From an uncultured Spartobacteria bacterium (GTDB lineage Bacteria > Verrucomicrobiota > Verrucomicrobiia > Chthoniobacterales > Chthoniobacteraceae), in the NCBI GenBank assembly GCA_903929475.1, contig CAIYUV010000041.1:1-39332 (forward strand): a stretch of 39,332 nucleotides of DNA, read 5' to 3'. The translations under genes were made by a program, and so were the position numbers. The notes below the pieces were generated by a model. The model was not told the DNA's origin. It was given only the letters and a program-made list of their open reading frames with translations, and searched no databases. Below, one piece after another: positions 10,546 through 19,047 of this stretch (positions are counted from its first letter, which is position 1; the number at the start of each line of letters is the position of its first letter).

Positions 10546-11532
10546 TTACGGGAGCAACTCACTCACCATTGCGCGCTCTTCCTTCAACTCATTCAGCGTC
10601 GCGTCAATTTTTGCGCGGCTGAATTCGCTGAGCGGCACGCCCTGCACAATTTCCCATTTCCCCTGCCCTGCGGTGCGGATTGGGAAAGAGGTCATTATTC
10701 CTTTCTCGCATCCGTAATCGCCGGGCGAGCAAACGGCCACGCTGTTCCAGTCGCCAGCAGGCGTCGGCGTCGTCAGCGAACGCACAGTGTCCACCACCGC
10801 ATTCGCCGCACTCGCCGCACTGCTCAGGCCGCGCGCCTTGATGATTGCCGCGCCGCGCTGCTGCACAGTCGTGAGAAATTCGCCCTGTAACCACGCGGAG
10901 TCGGTGATCACTTCTGTCGCTGGCTTGCCATTGATTTTTGCGTTCGCAAAATCGGGATACATCGTCGCGCTGTGATTGCCCCAGATTGCGAGATTGCTCA
11001 CCGCAGTCACGTCCACGCCCGCCTTTTTCGCGAGTTGCGACTTCGCGCGATTTTCGTCGAGGCGGGTCATCGCAAACCAACGGTCGCTAGGAATTCCGCG
11101 CGCATTGCTCATTGCAATCAAGCAGTTCGTGTTGCAGGGATTTCCCACGACAAGAACGCGCGCATCGCCAGCCGCGTTTTTTTCAATCGCCTTGCCCTGA
11201 CCGATGAAAATCCTGCCGTTGATGCCGAGCAAATCCTTGCGCTCCATACCGGCTTTGCGCGGCACGCTGCCCACGAGCAGCGCCCAATTTACGCCCGAAA
11301 ATCCCTCATCTAAACTCGCTGTCGGCACCACGCCTTTGAGCAATGGGAATGCGCAATCATCCAATTCCATCACGACGCCGCCGAGCGCTGGCAGAGCAGG
11401 CTCGATTTCGATCAGATGCAAAATCACCGGCTGCTCCGGCCCAAACATCGCGCCTGAAGCGATACGAAAAAGAAGTGAGTAGCCGATTTGACCTGCGGCT
11501 CCGGTGACTGCGACGCGAATAGGTGTTTTCAT
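10546..11532 (-). CDS. mdh: Malate dehydrogenase
   Basis: 328 residues, the usual length for the cytosolic-type (MDH group 2) enzyme that interconverts malate and oxaloacetate with NAD in the TCA cycle. The nucleotide-binding loop is [11 protein letters not shown] (10-20). The substrate arginines are Arg92 and Arg98 in the mobile loop [11 protein letters not shown]. Asp159 in TRLDENR and the catalytic His187 in WGNHSATM complete the site. The start at 11532 is chosen because [11 protein letters not shown] fits the family; an in-frame extension of 15 residues upstream is not conserved in character. It lies downstream of rplK, behind a terminator, so it is probably transcribed on its own. Confidence 0.96.
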   Translation of the reverse strand: MKTPIRVAVTGAAGQIGYSLLFRIASGAMFGPEQPVILHLIEIEPALPALGGVVMELDDCAFPLLKGVVPTASLDEGFSGVNWALLVGSVPRKAGMERKDLLGINGRIFIGQGKAIEKNAAGDARVLVVGNPCNTNCLIAMSNARGIPSDRWFAMTRLDENRAKSQLAKKAGVDVTAVSNLAIWGNHSATMYPDFANAKINGKPATEVITDSAWLQGEFLTTVQQRGAAIIKARGLSSAASAANAVVDTVRSLTTPTPAGDWNSVAVCSPGDYGCEKGIMTSFPIRTAGQGKWEIVQGVPLSEFSRAKIDATLNELKEERAMVSELLP

Positions 11533-11601
11533 AGGTTTTAAAAAGGGCGCGAAGGACAGCATTTCACTCGCCTCCACGCAAGCGCGGCGTCACTTCGATT
11601 C

Positions 11602-11645
11602 AAAAAACGAAGAAGCCCGGATGAGGCTTCCCTCGTCCGGGCTTC
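11602..11645 (-). terminator. Intrinsic terminator after rplK
   Basis: On the minus strand a long stem, with GAAGCCCGGA(C/T)GAGG pairing with CCTCATCCGGGCTTC, is followed by TTCGTTTTTTG. It begins 22 bases past the rplK stop codon. Strong GC stem plus U-tract makes it a good rho-independent terminator. Confidence 0.85.
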
Positions 11646-11667
11646 AAATCTTTGGTGCTCCCGTTGA

Positions 11668-12093
11668 TTACGCTTCGACTTCCACGCCCATTTGGCGGGC
11701 GGTGCCGGCGATGATCTTCATCGCTGCGGCTTCGTCGCGAGCGTTGAGGTCGGGCATCTTTTGCTTGGCGATGTCGAGGAGCTGCTTCTTGGACAGCTTG
11801 CCGACTTTCACCTTGTTCGGTTCCTTGCTGCCGCTGGCGAGCTTGAGTGCTTTTTTGATGAGCGAACTCGACGGTGGCTGCTTGGTGATGAATGTGAAGC
11901 TCTTGTCTTTATAGACGGTGATGACGACCGGCAGAATGTCGCCAGACTGCTTTGCGGTCCGTGCGTTGAATTCTTTACAGAAGGCCATGATGTTCACGCC
12001 TTGCTGACCGAGTGCCGGGCCGACTGGCGGAGCGGGATTCGCTGCGCCTGCGGGGATTTGGAGTTTAATTTGTCCTACGATTTCTTTTGCCAT
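11668..12093 (-). CDS. rplK: 50S ribosomal protein L11 (uL11)
   Basis: 141 residues, the standard L11 length. It forms the ribosomal stalk base and part of the GTPase-associated centre on 23S rRNA, where it contacts translation factors and thiopeptides. The proline-rich N-terminal domain ([24 protein letters not shown]) and the RNA-binding C-terminal domain with KMPDLNA and [10 protein letters not shown] are clear. It is last in the secE-nusG-rplK run, 65 bases after nusG. It is followed by a terminator instead of rplA, which normally comes next. No Shine-Dalgarno sequence is seen before the ATG. Confidence 0.98.
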   Translation of the reverse strand: MAKEIVGQIKLQIPAGAANPAPPVGPALGQQGVNIMAFCKEFNARTAKQSGDILPVVITVYKDKSFTFITKQPPSSSLIKKALKLASGSKEPNKVKVGKLSKKQLLDIAKQKMPDLNARDEAAAMKIIAGTARQMGVEVEA

Positions 12094-12158
12094 GATGAGT
12101 TAGTTTTGTCGGGCGCGAGAGGCTTCGCGCCCTGTGGGTTGAGTTAGTGCGTAAAGGG

Positions 12159-12728
12159 TTAGACGTTGCGTTCGACCTGCCAGTATTCGAGGTCCACAGG
12201 GGTCTCGCGACCGAAGATGCTGACGATGACGATGAGTTTGCCGCGCTCGGGATCGATTTCCTGCACGACACCGGTCTGACTTTGGAATGGGCCGTCGGAA
12301 ACCTTGATGATTTCGCCAACGGTGAATTCGATTTTTGGACGCGCTTTTTCGTCGCTCGCACGGACCTGGGCGAGCATCTCGTCCACTTCCTTTTGGAGCA
12401 TCGGCATCGGCTTGTCCTTGGTGCCCGCGAATCCGAGCACGCCGGGTGTGTCCTTGATGAAATACCAAGTCTTGTCCACGAGTTGCTTATTTTCATCAAT
12501 GAGCCACATATTCACGATGATGTAGCCGGGGAAAAATTTGCGGGTGGTCTCGGTTTTCTTGCCGCGTTTCACTTCGCTCACGCGCTCGGTGGGAAGGACG
12601 ATTTCGTAGATGTAATCGCTGAGTTCCTCGGTCTTGATGCGTTTGACGAGGCTGTCGTGGACTTTGTTTTCCTGTCCGGACATTACGTGGACAACGAACC
12701 ACTGTTTGCGTTTTTGTTCTTCAGTCAT
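12159..12728 (-). CDS. nusG: Transcription termination/antitermination protein NusG
   Basis: 189 residues, normal for NusG. It binds RNA polymerase and links it to Rho or to the ribosome. The NGN domain starts with KQWFVVHVMSGQENKV and includes RKFFPGYIIVNM and GVLGFAGTKDKPMPM. The KOW domain at the C-terminus contains FTVGEIIKVSDGPF and GKLIVIVSIFGRETPVDLE. It lies three bases after secE and upstream of rplK, the classic order. No Shine-Dalgarno sequence is visible. Confidence 0.98.
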   Translation of the reverse strand: MTEEQKRKQWFVVHVMSGQENKVHDSLVKRIKTEELSDYIYEIVLPTERVSEVKRGKKTETTRKFFPGYIIVNMWLIDENKQLVDKTWYFIKDTPGVLGFAGTKDKPMPMLQKEVDEMLAQVRASDEKARPKIEFTVGEIIKVSDGPFQSQTGVVQEIDPERGKLIVIVSIFGRETPVDLEYWQVERNV

Positions 12729-12731
12729 GGA

Positions 12732-13034
12732 TTAGGAAAAAAGTGCTTTGTTGACGAACAGCAGGGCGAAATCCGCTATGGCCACGAAGGCGGAAAGGAG
12801 GATCATCGCGATAATCACGACGACCGTGGAATCAATGAGCTCCTTGTATTTTGCACCAAAGGCTTTTTCCTTCGGATCCCACGGCCATGTTGCTTTTTGC
12901 AGCTCGGTTTTCACCTCGAGGGTGAAGCTTGCAACGCGCGCGCGATGTTTGAAAAGCAACACCAACAGCACGACCACGAACGCCCACACGATGATCGAAA
13001 GAAGGATGCTGTCGTTGATGAGAAAAAATTTCAT
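12732..13034 (-). CDS. secE: Preprotein translocase subunit SecE
   Basis: 100 residues. SecE clamps SecY in the inner-membrane translocon. The conserved amphipathic block VKTELQKATWP (about 41-51) is diagnostic. It is followed by a C-terminal membrane helix (about 70-95). An extra N-terminal helix (about 9-28) gives a two-helix form, longer than the single-helix SecE. The start at 13034 is chosen because an open extension runs upstream into the tRNA-Trp gene, which rules it out. It lies 24 bases after tRNA-Trp. Confidence 0.94.
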   Translation of the reverse strand: MKFFLINDSILLSIIVWAFVVVLLVLLFKHRARVASFTLEVKTELQKATWPWDPKEKAFGAKYKELIDSTVVVIIAMILLSAFVAIADFALLFVNKALFS

Positions 13035-13058
13035 TGATTGATTCAAGCGGTTTCCGGC

Positions 13059-13134
13059 TGGCACGGCGGGAGGGACTCGAACCCCCAACAGGCGGTTTTG
13101 GAGACCGCTACTCTACCAATTGAGTTACCGCCGT
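13059..13134 (-). tRNA. tRNA-Trp (CCA anticodon)
   Basis: A 76-nt cloverleaf on the minus strand. The acceptor stem is ACGGCGG with CCGCCGT. The anticodon stem-loop GCGGT-CTCCAAA-ACCGC gives anticodon CCA. The T arm has GGGGTTCGAGTCCC. The 3' CCA is encoded after discriminator G. It lies between tuf and secE, as in many bacteria. Confidence 0.96.
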
Positions 13135-13147
13135 ATCTTGGTTTTTA

Positions 13148-13195
13148 GCCGAAAGCGCGGGGAGGAGTAATACTCCACCCCGCGCCGTTTTCGGC
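13148..13195 (-). promoter_or_regulatory. Long stem-loop between tuf and tRNA-Trp
   Basis: A 48-base near-perfect hairpin. The outer stem is GCCGAAA with TTTCGGC. The inner stem is GCGCGGGG(T)GGAGTA with TACTCC(T)CCCCGCGC. It starts about 10 bases past the tuf stop and ends 13 bases before tRNA-Trp. There is no U-tract after it on the minus strand, so an RNA-processing or partial-termination role is more likely than full termination. Confidence 0.6.
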
Positions 13196-13205
13196 AAATG
13201 GTTGT

Positions 13206-14405
13206 TTAGGCAACGATGTCGGTCACGCGGCCTGCACCGACGGTCTTGCCGCCTTCGCGGATTGCGAAGCGCATGGTTTTTTCCATGGCGACGGGGCTCA
13301 TGAGTTCAACTTCGATGCTGACGTTGTCGCCGGGCATCACCATTTCCACGCCGGTCGGGAGCGTGACCGAGCCGGTCACGTCCGTGGTGCGGAAATAGAA
13401 TTGCGGACGGTAGTTCGAGAAGAACGGCGTGTGACGGCCACCCTCGTCCTTTGACAGAACGTAAATCTCGGCTTTGAACTTCTTGTGCGGCTTCACCGAG
13501 CCGGGCTTAGCCAAGACTTGGCCACGCTCGACGTCGGTTTTCTTGATGCCGCGGAGAAGAACACCAACGTTCTCGCCAGCGCGGGCTTCGTCGAGAAGCT
13601 TGCGGAACATTTCGATGTCCGTGACGATGGTCTTCTGCGTGTCGCGAAGGCCGATGATTTCGACTTCCTCAGTTTTCTTGAGGATGCCGCGCTCGACACG
13701 ACCGGTGACGACAGTGCCGCGACCTTCAATGTTGAACACGTCTTCGACGGGCATGAGGAATGGCTGATCAATCGGACGTTCGGGAAGTGGGATGAATTCA
13801 TCCACAGCCTTGAGCAGATTGGTGATGCACTGCGCGTCGGCATGGCCTGCGTCGCCGCAAGCGAGGGCCTTCGAGGCCGAGCCTTTGACGATTGGCGTGG
13901 TGTCGCCGGGGAATTCGTATTTGCTGAGCAAATCGCGGATTTCCATCTCGACGAGGTCGAGAAGTTCAGCGTCTTCGACGAGGTCAACCTTGTTCAGGAA
14001 GACGACGATCGCAGGCACGCCGACCTGACGGGCAAGAAGGATATGCTCACGAGTCTGCGGCATTGGGCCGTCAGCAGCGGAGACGACGAGGATAGCTCCG
14101 TCCATCTGTGCAGCACCGGTGATCATGTTTTTCACGTAGTCGGCATGTCCGGGGCAATCAACGTGCGCGTAGTGGCGGTTGTCGCTGCTGTATTCGACGT
14201 GCGAGACGGCGATAGTAACGGTCTTCGTGTCGTCACGAACGGTGCCGCCCTTGGTGATGTCCGCGTAGCTGATGGGCTGTGCGAGACCCTTGAGGGACTG
14301 GACGTGAACGATGGACGCTGTGAGTGTGGATTTGCCGTGGTCAACGTGCCCGATGGTGCCGACGTTAACGTGGGGTTTATCGCGTTTGAATGCTTCCTTT
14401 GCCAT
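13206..14405 (-). CDS. tuf: Elongation factor Tu with unusual switch I
   Basis: 399 residues, close to standard EF-Tu (about 394). It delivers aminoacyl-tRNA to the ribosome as a GTPase. The P-loop GHVDHGKST (19-27), DCPGH (83-87, catalytic His87), and NKVD are present. Domains II and III are highly conserved ([40 protein letters not shown]). The effector loop departs from the normal EEKARGITIN pattern. Residues 53-68 contain [12 protein letters not shown], keeping the Mg-binding threonine (Thr64) but lacking the usual Arg-Gly. The P-loop also has Ser26 where most EF-Tu have Thr. It lies 78 bases after tRNA-Thr and before tRNA-Trp-secE-nusG, the tufB-type context. No Shine-Dalgarno sequence is visible. 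Confidence 0.96.
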   Translation of the reverse strand: MAKEAFKRDKPHVNVGTIGHVDHGKSTLTASIVHVQSLKGLAQPISYADITKGGTVRDDTKTVTIAVSHVEYSSDNRHYAHVDCPGHADYVKNMITGAAQMDGAILVVSAADGPMPQTREHILLARQVGVPAIVVFLNKVDLVEDAELLDLVEMEIRDLLSKYEFPGDTTPIVKGSASKALACGDAGHADAQCITNLLKAVDEFIPLPERPIDQPFLMPVEDVFNIEGRGTVVTGRVERGILKKTEEVEIIGLRDTQKTIVTDIEMFRKLLDEARAGENVGVLLRGIKKTDVERGQVLAKPGSVKPHKKFKAEIYVLSKDEGGRHTPFFSNYRPQFYFRTTDVTGSVTLPTGVEMVMPGDNVSIEVELMSPVAMEKTMRFAIREGGKTVGAGRVTDIVA

Positions 14406-14483
14406 GATGGATGAGTTGTGTGTGTGTTGTGTTTAGTTGAAATTGACGCTCTTTCGCGCGGCCATTCGCCGCTGCCGTCAGCA

Positions 14484-14559
<76 letters not shown>

Positions 14560-14692
14560 ACTGTGCCAAAGAACGACCGGCTTGCGCCGGCGCTTCCCAT
14601 CAAAAGAACGAAAACCCCTGCCCCATGCGGCGGCCATTGTGGTGCCGAATTGAGCAGGGAAAATTCGCGCTCTTTTTGAAAAGCGGGCGCGC

Positions 14693-14720
14693 AAACTAGC
14701 AACCGCCACGGGGGTGTCAA
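14693..14720 (-). promoter_or_regulatory. Candidate sigma-70 promoter of the tRNA-Thr/tuf transcript
   Basis: On the minus strand a perfect -35 box TTGACA (14715-14720) is followed after 16 bases by TAGTTT (14693-14698), a modest -10 box. Transcription would start near 14686, about 127 bases before tRNA-Thr. It is the only strong -35 match I noticed between the TPR gene and tRNA-Thr. Confidence 0.5.
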
Positions 14721-14748
14721 AACGAATTTCCGCTTTTTTAAGGGCCGT

Positions 14749-16665
14749 TCAGGCGCCCTGCTTCTTTTTGGCGGCCTCGATTTTCTCTCGCAGCTTGTCA
14801 GCGTTGTCGGGTTCCAGCTTGAGAGCACGCTGCCAGTGGTTCAGTGCCTCGCGCAAATTGCCCAGTTGCTCGTAGGTGTCGCCGAGGTGCTCCAACACGG
14901 TGGGATCCTCCTCTTTCATCTTGCCGAGCGCATTGAGCAGTTCGCGCTTGGCTTCCTCGAATTTTCCGATCTTGAAAAAATACCAGCCGAGTGAATCGAG
15001 ATAGGCTGGATTGTCGTCGTCCAGTTCAATGGCCTTTTTAATAAACGCGCCCGCCTCTTCGAGATTGAGGCCGCGCTCGACCCACATATAGCCGAGGTCG
15101 TTGTAAGCACCGGGCGCGTCCGGATTGCTCTCGATGCTTTTCTTCAAAAGCTCGACGGCCTTGTCAAACTGCCCGGCGCGCTCGGCGGCAAAGGCCCACA
15201 TTTCAAAAAGACTGGCGCCCAAAAGCGACTCGTTGCGACCGCGCGATTCCTCGGCGGCCTTTTCAAACATCGCAAGCGCATCCGCGTGGCGTTTTGCCGA
15301 ACTGAGCGCCGAGGCAAGTTGCGCAGTAATCTCGGCGCGATTTGGGAATTTTTTTCGCGCCTTTGTCAGCGTGGCGACAGCGTCATCGAATTTTTTTGCG
15401 CGGATTTGCGCGTAGGCGAGACGGATGTGATTGGTGGGACTGCTCACGTCGAGCACGAGAGACTGCTTGTATTGCTCAAGCGCCTTGTCCACCTGCCCAG
15501 CCTGCTCGTATAGCTCGGCAAGAAATTCATACAGGTCGCTCCGCATGGAAACAGACGGGTCGCGCGCGAGGCGTTCGAGCAACGGCAGTGCCTCCGCCTT
15601 GCGGTCGTTGGCGATCAATGCGCGGATGTGTTTTTCGCGGAGATTCTTCATCGCCTCGTCGGTAGGCGCCTGATTCAACTTCACCGCCTGCGCGTAAAAA
15701 TCGAGCGCCTCCTTTTGTTTTCGCGCAAGCGTGAAAAAATCACCGGTCTGCGCAAGAACGCTGGCGTCGTCGGGCTTCAATTCCACGGCCTTGCGAAACG
15801 CAGTTTCCATCTGCCGCAATTCCTCCGGCGATGCAGTGCCGTCATCCTTCAAAAAAACCTTCCTTAAAAATCCACCAAGCTGCAGCCAGTATTCCGCGCT
15901 CTTCGCCGGGCTCTTGACCGCCTTCTCAATGACGTCCGCCGCTTTCTTTTTGTCACCCGCTGCATCGTGCAATTCATACACTGCCGCCCACGACGGGAAA
16001 TAATCCGGCGCGATCTCCGTTGCCTTTTGTGCGGCAGAAAGCGCGAGGTCGTGCTTGTTCAAGTTCTTCTCATAAACTTGCGAAAGATAGATGTGCGTCT
16101 TCGGCTCCTTCGGCGCAACGGCGATGCTGTCTTTGAGAATCCGAATGGCCTCGCCCGGTTCGTTGCGTTTCGCGAGTTCAAAAGCAACCTTCACCGCCAG
16201 GTCCGCATTCGCAGGATCGAGCGAACTCGCGCGCTTCCACGCATCAAGCGCCGCATCCGGGTCGCCCTTTGCACTCGCAATCTGGCCGCGCACAAACTCC
16301 GCCATCGCGTTTGCACGGTTTTCCGACTCGGGCGCGAGCTGCAAGTCCGCCTCCGCCTTTCGATACTCGGACGGCCACGCATCTGCATACTTCGGCCCCG
16401 CTGAAATTGTCGCCTCAAGTTTGTTCTCAGCAGGGAGTGCAGGCTTTTGCGTCAGCGGCCTGACTGTCGCCGGCCCCTCGTATAAATCCTCGGTCGCCGG
16501 CGGATGCTGCGTCCGGGCAGCAGGAACCTCCACAGATTTTGCGTCGGATTTTTTGGCTGCCGATTTAGGTGCGGCACGAAGAGATGTTAGCGCAATGCAC
16601 AGCACTGCGGATAAAAACGCGCTCCGCAGCCAGCGGGATATGGCGGGCAGGCGAAACCTCTTCAT
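14749..16665 (-). CDS. Exported tetratricopeptide-repeat protein
   Basis: 638 residues. An N-terminal signal peptide (core FLSAVLCIALTSL, cut near residue 31) is followed by a low-complexity Ala/Lys/Pro segment. Many TPR units then run to the C-terminus. Examples are DAWKRASSLDPANADLAVKV, LSAAQKATEIAPDYFPSWA, ALEQYKQSLVLDVSSPTN and REALNHWQRALKLEPDNAD. TPRs form a superhelix for protein binding, so a periplasmic scaffold role is likely. No enzymatic domain is seen. It follows the 34-residue basic protein gene by 17 bases on the same strand. It ends well before the tRNA-Thr promoter region. Confidence 0.88.
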   Translation of the reverse strand: MKRFRLPAISRWLRSAFLSAVLCIALTSLRAAPKSAAKKSDAKSVEVPAARTQHPPATEDLYEGPATVRPLTQKPALPAENKLEATISAGPKYADAWPSEYRKAEADLQLAPESENRANAMAEFVRGQIASAKGDPDAALDAWKRASSLDPANADLAVKVAFELAKRNEPGEAIRILKDSIAVAPKEPKTHIYLSQVYEKNLNKHDLALSAAQKATEIAPDYFPSWAAVYELHDAAGDKKKAADVIEKAVKSPAKSAEYWLQLGGFLRKVFLKDDGTASPEELRQMETAFRKAVELKPDDASVLAQTGDFFTLARKQKEALDFYAQAVKLNQAPTDEAMKNLREKHIRALIANDRKAEALPLLERLARDPSVSMRSDLYEFLAELYEQAGQVDKALEQYKQSLVLDVSSPTNHIRLAYAQIRAKKFDDAVATLTKARKKFPNRAEITAQLASALSSAKRHADALAMFEKAAEESRGRNESLLGASLFEMWAFAAERAGQFDKAVELLKKSIESNPDAPGAYNDLGYMWVERGLNLEEAGAFIKKAIELDDDNPAYLDSLGWYFFKIGKFEEAKRELLNALGKMKEEDPTVLEHLGDTYEQLGNLREALNHWQRALKLEPDNADKLREKIEAAKKKQGA

Positions 16666-16682
16666 GGCGCACAGACTAGCGC

Positions 16683-16787
16683 CTAGCTCTTGTAGCGCAA
16701 ACGCTTCTTGTGGCGGTTGAGTTTCATCCGCTTTTTACGTTTGTGCCGATTGATTTTCGATTTGCGGCGCTTCTTGATGGAGCCCAT
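16683..16787 (-). CDS. 34-residue basic protein, AURKAIP1/COX24-domain type
   Basis: A very short gene, ATG at 16785-16787 and TAG at 16683-16685. The protein starts MGSIKKRRKSKINRHKRKK and continues RMKLNRHKKRLRYKS. About half the residues are Lys or Arg. The pattern KKRRK-KINRHKRKKR-NRHKKR matches the bacterial AURKAIP1/COX24 domain family, whose mitochondrial relative (mS38) is a small-subunit ribosomal protein. A ribosome-associated role in bacteria is inference from that family. It precedes the TPR gene by 17 bases on the same strand. It is easily missed by gene finders because of its size. Confidence 0.85.
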   Translation of the reverse strand: MGSIKKRRKSKINRHKRKKRMKLNRHKKRLRYKS

Positions 16788-16905
16788 TCGTGGTTATTGT
16801 GTTTAAGAGGTTGGTTCTGAGAGCGGCGGAGAAAAGCAGGCTCCTCCGCATCGGGCAATGACTTTCTCACGTAAATAAAATCCGCGTGACGACGGAGCGT
16901 GTGCT

Positions 16906-18297
16906 CTACTTGGCTCCACGGCCAAATAAGACGACTGGGATGGTGCGAAAAAGAATTTTCAGATCCATCCAAAGCGACCAGTTATCAATGTATTCGAGAT
17001 CCAGAGCGACCCACCGGTCGAAGCTCGTGATGTTGCTCCTTCCAGAAATTTGCCAGAGGCAGGTGATGCCCGGTTTCATGCTGAGGCGGCGGCGCTGGGC
17101 GGTGGTCTCAAATTTTTCCACCTCGTAAATCGGCAGCGGGCGCGGACCGACGAGGGACATCTCTCCACGTATTACATTCCAAAGCTGCGGGAGTTCGTCG
17201 AGCGATGATTTGCGCAGGAATTTCCCGATGCGGGTGATGCGCGGATCGCGATCGCTCTTGAAAGCCGGGCCGCTGTTTTGATTCATGCGGGCCAGCTCGT
17301 CGCGCTGCATTTCCGCGTCCGTCACCATCGTGCGGAATTTCAAAATCTGAAATGGGCGCCCATTTTTCCCGCCACGCGCCTGCCGGAAAATGACCGGCCC
17401 CGGCGATGTGAATTTGATGACGAGTGCGATCGCCAGAAAGAGCCATGAGAAGAGGATGATGGCGACAAGAGCGATGGCGCGATCAAACAGGCCCTTGATG
17501 TGCAGCGCCCAGGAAACACTCGGTGCCGCACGGAAGACGAGCATCGGCTTATTGCCAAAGGCATCGAAGTCGGGACGCGCGATTGCCGTGCGGAGAAAGT
17601 CCGCGCTCAGCCATGCTTCAACGCCTTCGATTTCACACACTGCAATGTGTTCCTGTAGTCGGCCGAGTTGTGTGTGATCGCCGACAAAAATGACACGCCC
17701 CACTGCGTGCTCGTGAAGTGCGCTGACGAGTTCGTTGGCGCTCTGCTTCTCAACATTTATCTGCTCGGCGACTTCGATCTCCATCACCTGATCTGCAGTA
17801 AAGGAATTACGGAATGCAATCATGTCCGCATCGGTTCCCGCGAGGATGACAGGCTCACGAAGCGCCCCCGATTTTAGCCGCCTGCGATAGCGAGCGATGG
17901 AGACTCGTTCGCGCAGGAGAATGAGTGTGGCTGCAAACGTGCCAAAGAGCGGCATGACTGCGCGGCTCTCGAGGTTGAGTTTCAAAAAATACGACGAGCC
18001 GGCGATGATGAGGCCGACGACGAGCGCACCGCGGCCAAGCTGTGCGAGCGACTTGGCGAATGTCTTGCGGGCGGGGTGCTCGTAGAATCCCTGAGCTTCA
18101 AAACAAATCGGGCCGAAGGGAACGAGGACAAAAAGAAGCCATTGAAAATCGCGGAATGGAGCGATGGATGTTGCGAACAATTTCCATTCAACACCCATGA
18201 ACCGGAGCGTGTGGGCGCTCCAGAATGCAAAGGCGAGCAAGAGCGCGTCCACGATTTGGAGGAATTGCAAATTGAGTTCCTGGCGGCGTCCGATCAT
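16906..18297 (-). CDS. Polyprenyl-phosphate sugar-1-phosphate transferase (WcaJ/WbaP type)
   Basis: 463 residues from the chosen start. The enzyme moves a sugar phosphate onto undecaprenyl phosphate, the first step in building an exopolysaccharide or O-antigen. The N-terminal part has several membrane helices (such as [17 protein letters not shown]), then a CoA-binding-like region. The C-terminal catalytic domain has an entering helix ([19 protein letters not shown]), [42 protein letters not shown] with VGPRP, and [12 protein letters not shown]. The ATG at 18297 (MIGRRQELN) is preferred. An in-frame ATG at 18384 would overlap the divergent aroD by 14 bases and leave no promoter room. No other polysaccharide genes are adjacent, though an MBOAT/SGNH acylation pair lies 3 kb away. 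Confidence 0.9.
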   Translation of the reverse strand: MIGRRQELNLQFLQIVDALLLAFAFWSAHTLRFMGVEWKLFATSIAPFRDFQWLLFVLVPFGPICFEAQGFYEHPARKTFAKSLAQLGRGALVVGLIIAGSSYFLKLNLESRAVMPLFGTFAATLILLRERVSIARYRRRLKSGALREPVILAGTDADMIAFRNSFTADQVMEIEVAEQINVEKQSANELVSALHEHAVGRVIFVGDHTQLGRLQEHIAVCEIEGVEAWLSADFLRTAIARPDFDAFGNKPMLVFRAAPSVSWALHIKGLFDRAIALVAIILFSWLFLAIALVIKFTSPGPVIFRQARGGKNGRPFQILKFRTMVTDAEMQRDELARMNQNSGPAFKSDRDPRITRIGKFLRKSSLDELPQLWNVIRGEMSLVGPRPLPIYEVEKFETTAQRRRLSMKPGITCLWQISGRSNITSFDRWVALDLEYIDNWSLWMDLKILFRTIPVVLFGRGAK

Positions 18298-18370
18298 TCT
18301 GCTTGGGATGAAGTCACACAAGATAGCCGCGCAAACCACGCCAAGAGCGAGAAAAATAGCAGGCGTGGCT

Positions 18371-19042
18371 ATGAATCGCGTCAACGTTGTTGCGACGGTT
18401 CACACGCCTGCGGGCCTGCGCATCGCGGCAAAATTGGACAGTTGCGATGTGGATGTTGTGGAAATCCGCCTCGATGCGCTGGTGGATCGCATGGATGAAA
18501 TTGAGAGCACGCTCAACTCGCTCAACTCGCTCAAAGTGCCGACGCTTTTGACGGCGCGTCATCCCGCAGAGGGAGGAATGAATCATCTTACCCTCGCAAA
18601 ACGCCGTTCCCTGCTGCTGCGTTTGCTGCCATTCGCCACGCTGGTGGATGTGGAATTGCGCTCCGTAAAATCGCTTGCGTCAGTAATCGCAGCGGCAAAA
18701 TCGCACGGAGTTCGGGTGGTGGTTTCGGACCATCACTTTCGTAGGACTCCACCACTCGCAAGTTTGTTGAAACGGGAGCGGGCGGCATTTCGCGCCGGGG
18801 CCGATATTTTCAAACTCGCGACGCTCACGGCAACAATCCGCGACTTCACCACATTGCTTGATTTCTTTTCGCAGAATAAAAAGCGTCCGCGCTCCGTGAT
18901 GGGCATGGGCAATTTTGGAAAAATCTCGCGCCTCACACTGGCGAAGGCCGGCTCTGTGTTGAACTATGGCTATCTCGACCACCCCAATGCACCCGGTCAA
19001 TGGGAGGCGCGCGATTTAAAACGCCAGATCTCCCAAGGCTGA
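18371..19042 (+). CDS. aroD: Type I 3-dehydroquinate dehydratase
   Basis: 223 residues, the usual size for class I dehydroquinase, which forms a Schiff base and makes 3-dehydroshikimate in the shikimate pathway. Visible motifs are EIRLDAL (31-37), TARHPAEGG (61-69), the catalytic histidine region VSDHHF (His121), and the Schiff-base Lys148 in DIFKLAT. GMGNFGKISR with LNYGYLD closes the barrel. The start at 18371 is chosen because the barrel's first strand begins immediately (NVVATV). An upstream in-frame extension runs back through the divergent sugar-transferase gene. The stop is 5 bases from the stop of the convergent receiver gene. Confidence 0.92.
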   Translation: MNRVNVVATVHTPAGLRIAAKLDSCDVDVVEIRLDALVDRMDEIESTLNSLNSLKVPTLLTARHPAEGGMNHLTLAKRRSLLLRLLPFATLVDVELRSVKSLASVIAAAKSHGVRVVVSDHHFRRTPPLASLLKRERAAFRAGADIFKLATLTATIRDFTTLLDFFSQNKKRPRSVMGMGNFGKISRLTLAKAGSVLNYGYLDHPNAPGQWEARDLKRQISQG

Positions 19043-19047
19043 AAAAC

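Noticed and set aside
13035-13088. N-terminal extension of SecE
   Set aside because: The extension is encoded by the tRNA-Trp gene and the short gap after it, so the ATG at 13034 is used.
18508-18534. Short CTCAACTCG direct repeats in aroD
   Set aside because: They encode a Leu-Asn-Ser repeat inside a normal aroD reading frame and look like local slippage.
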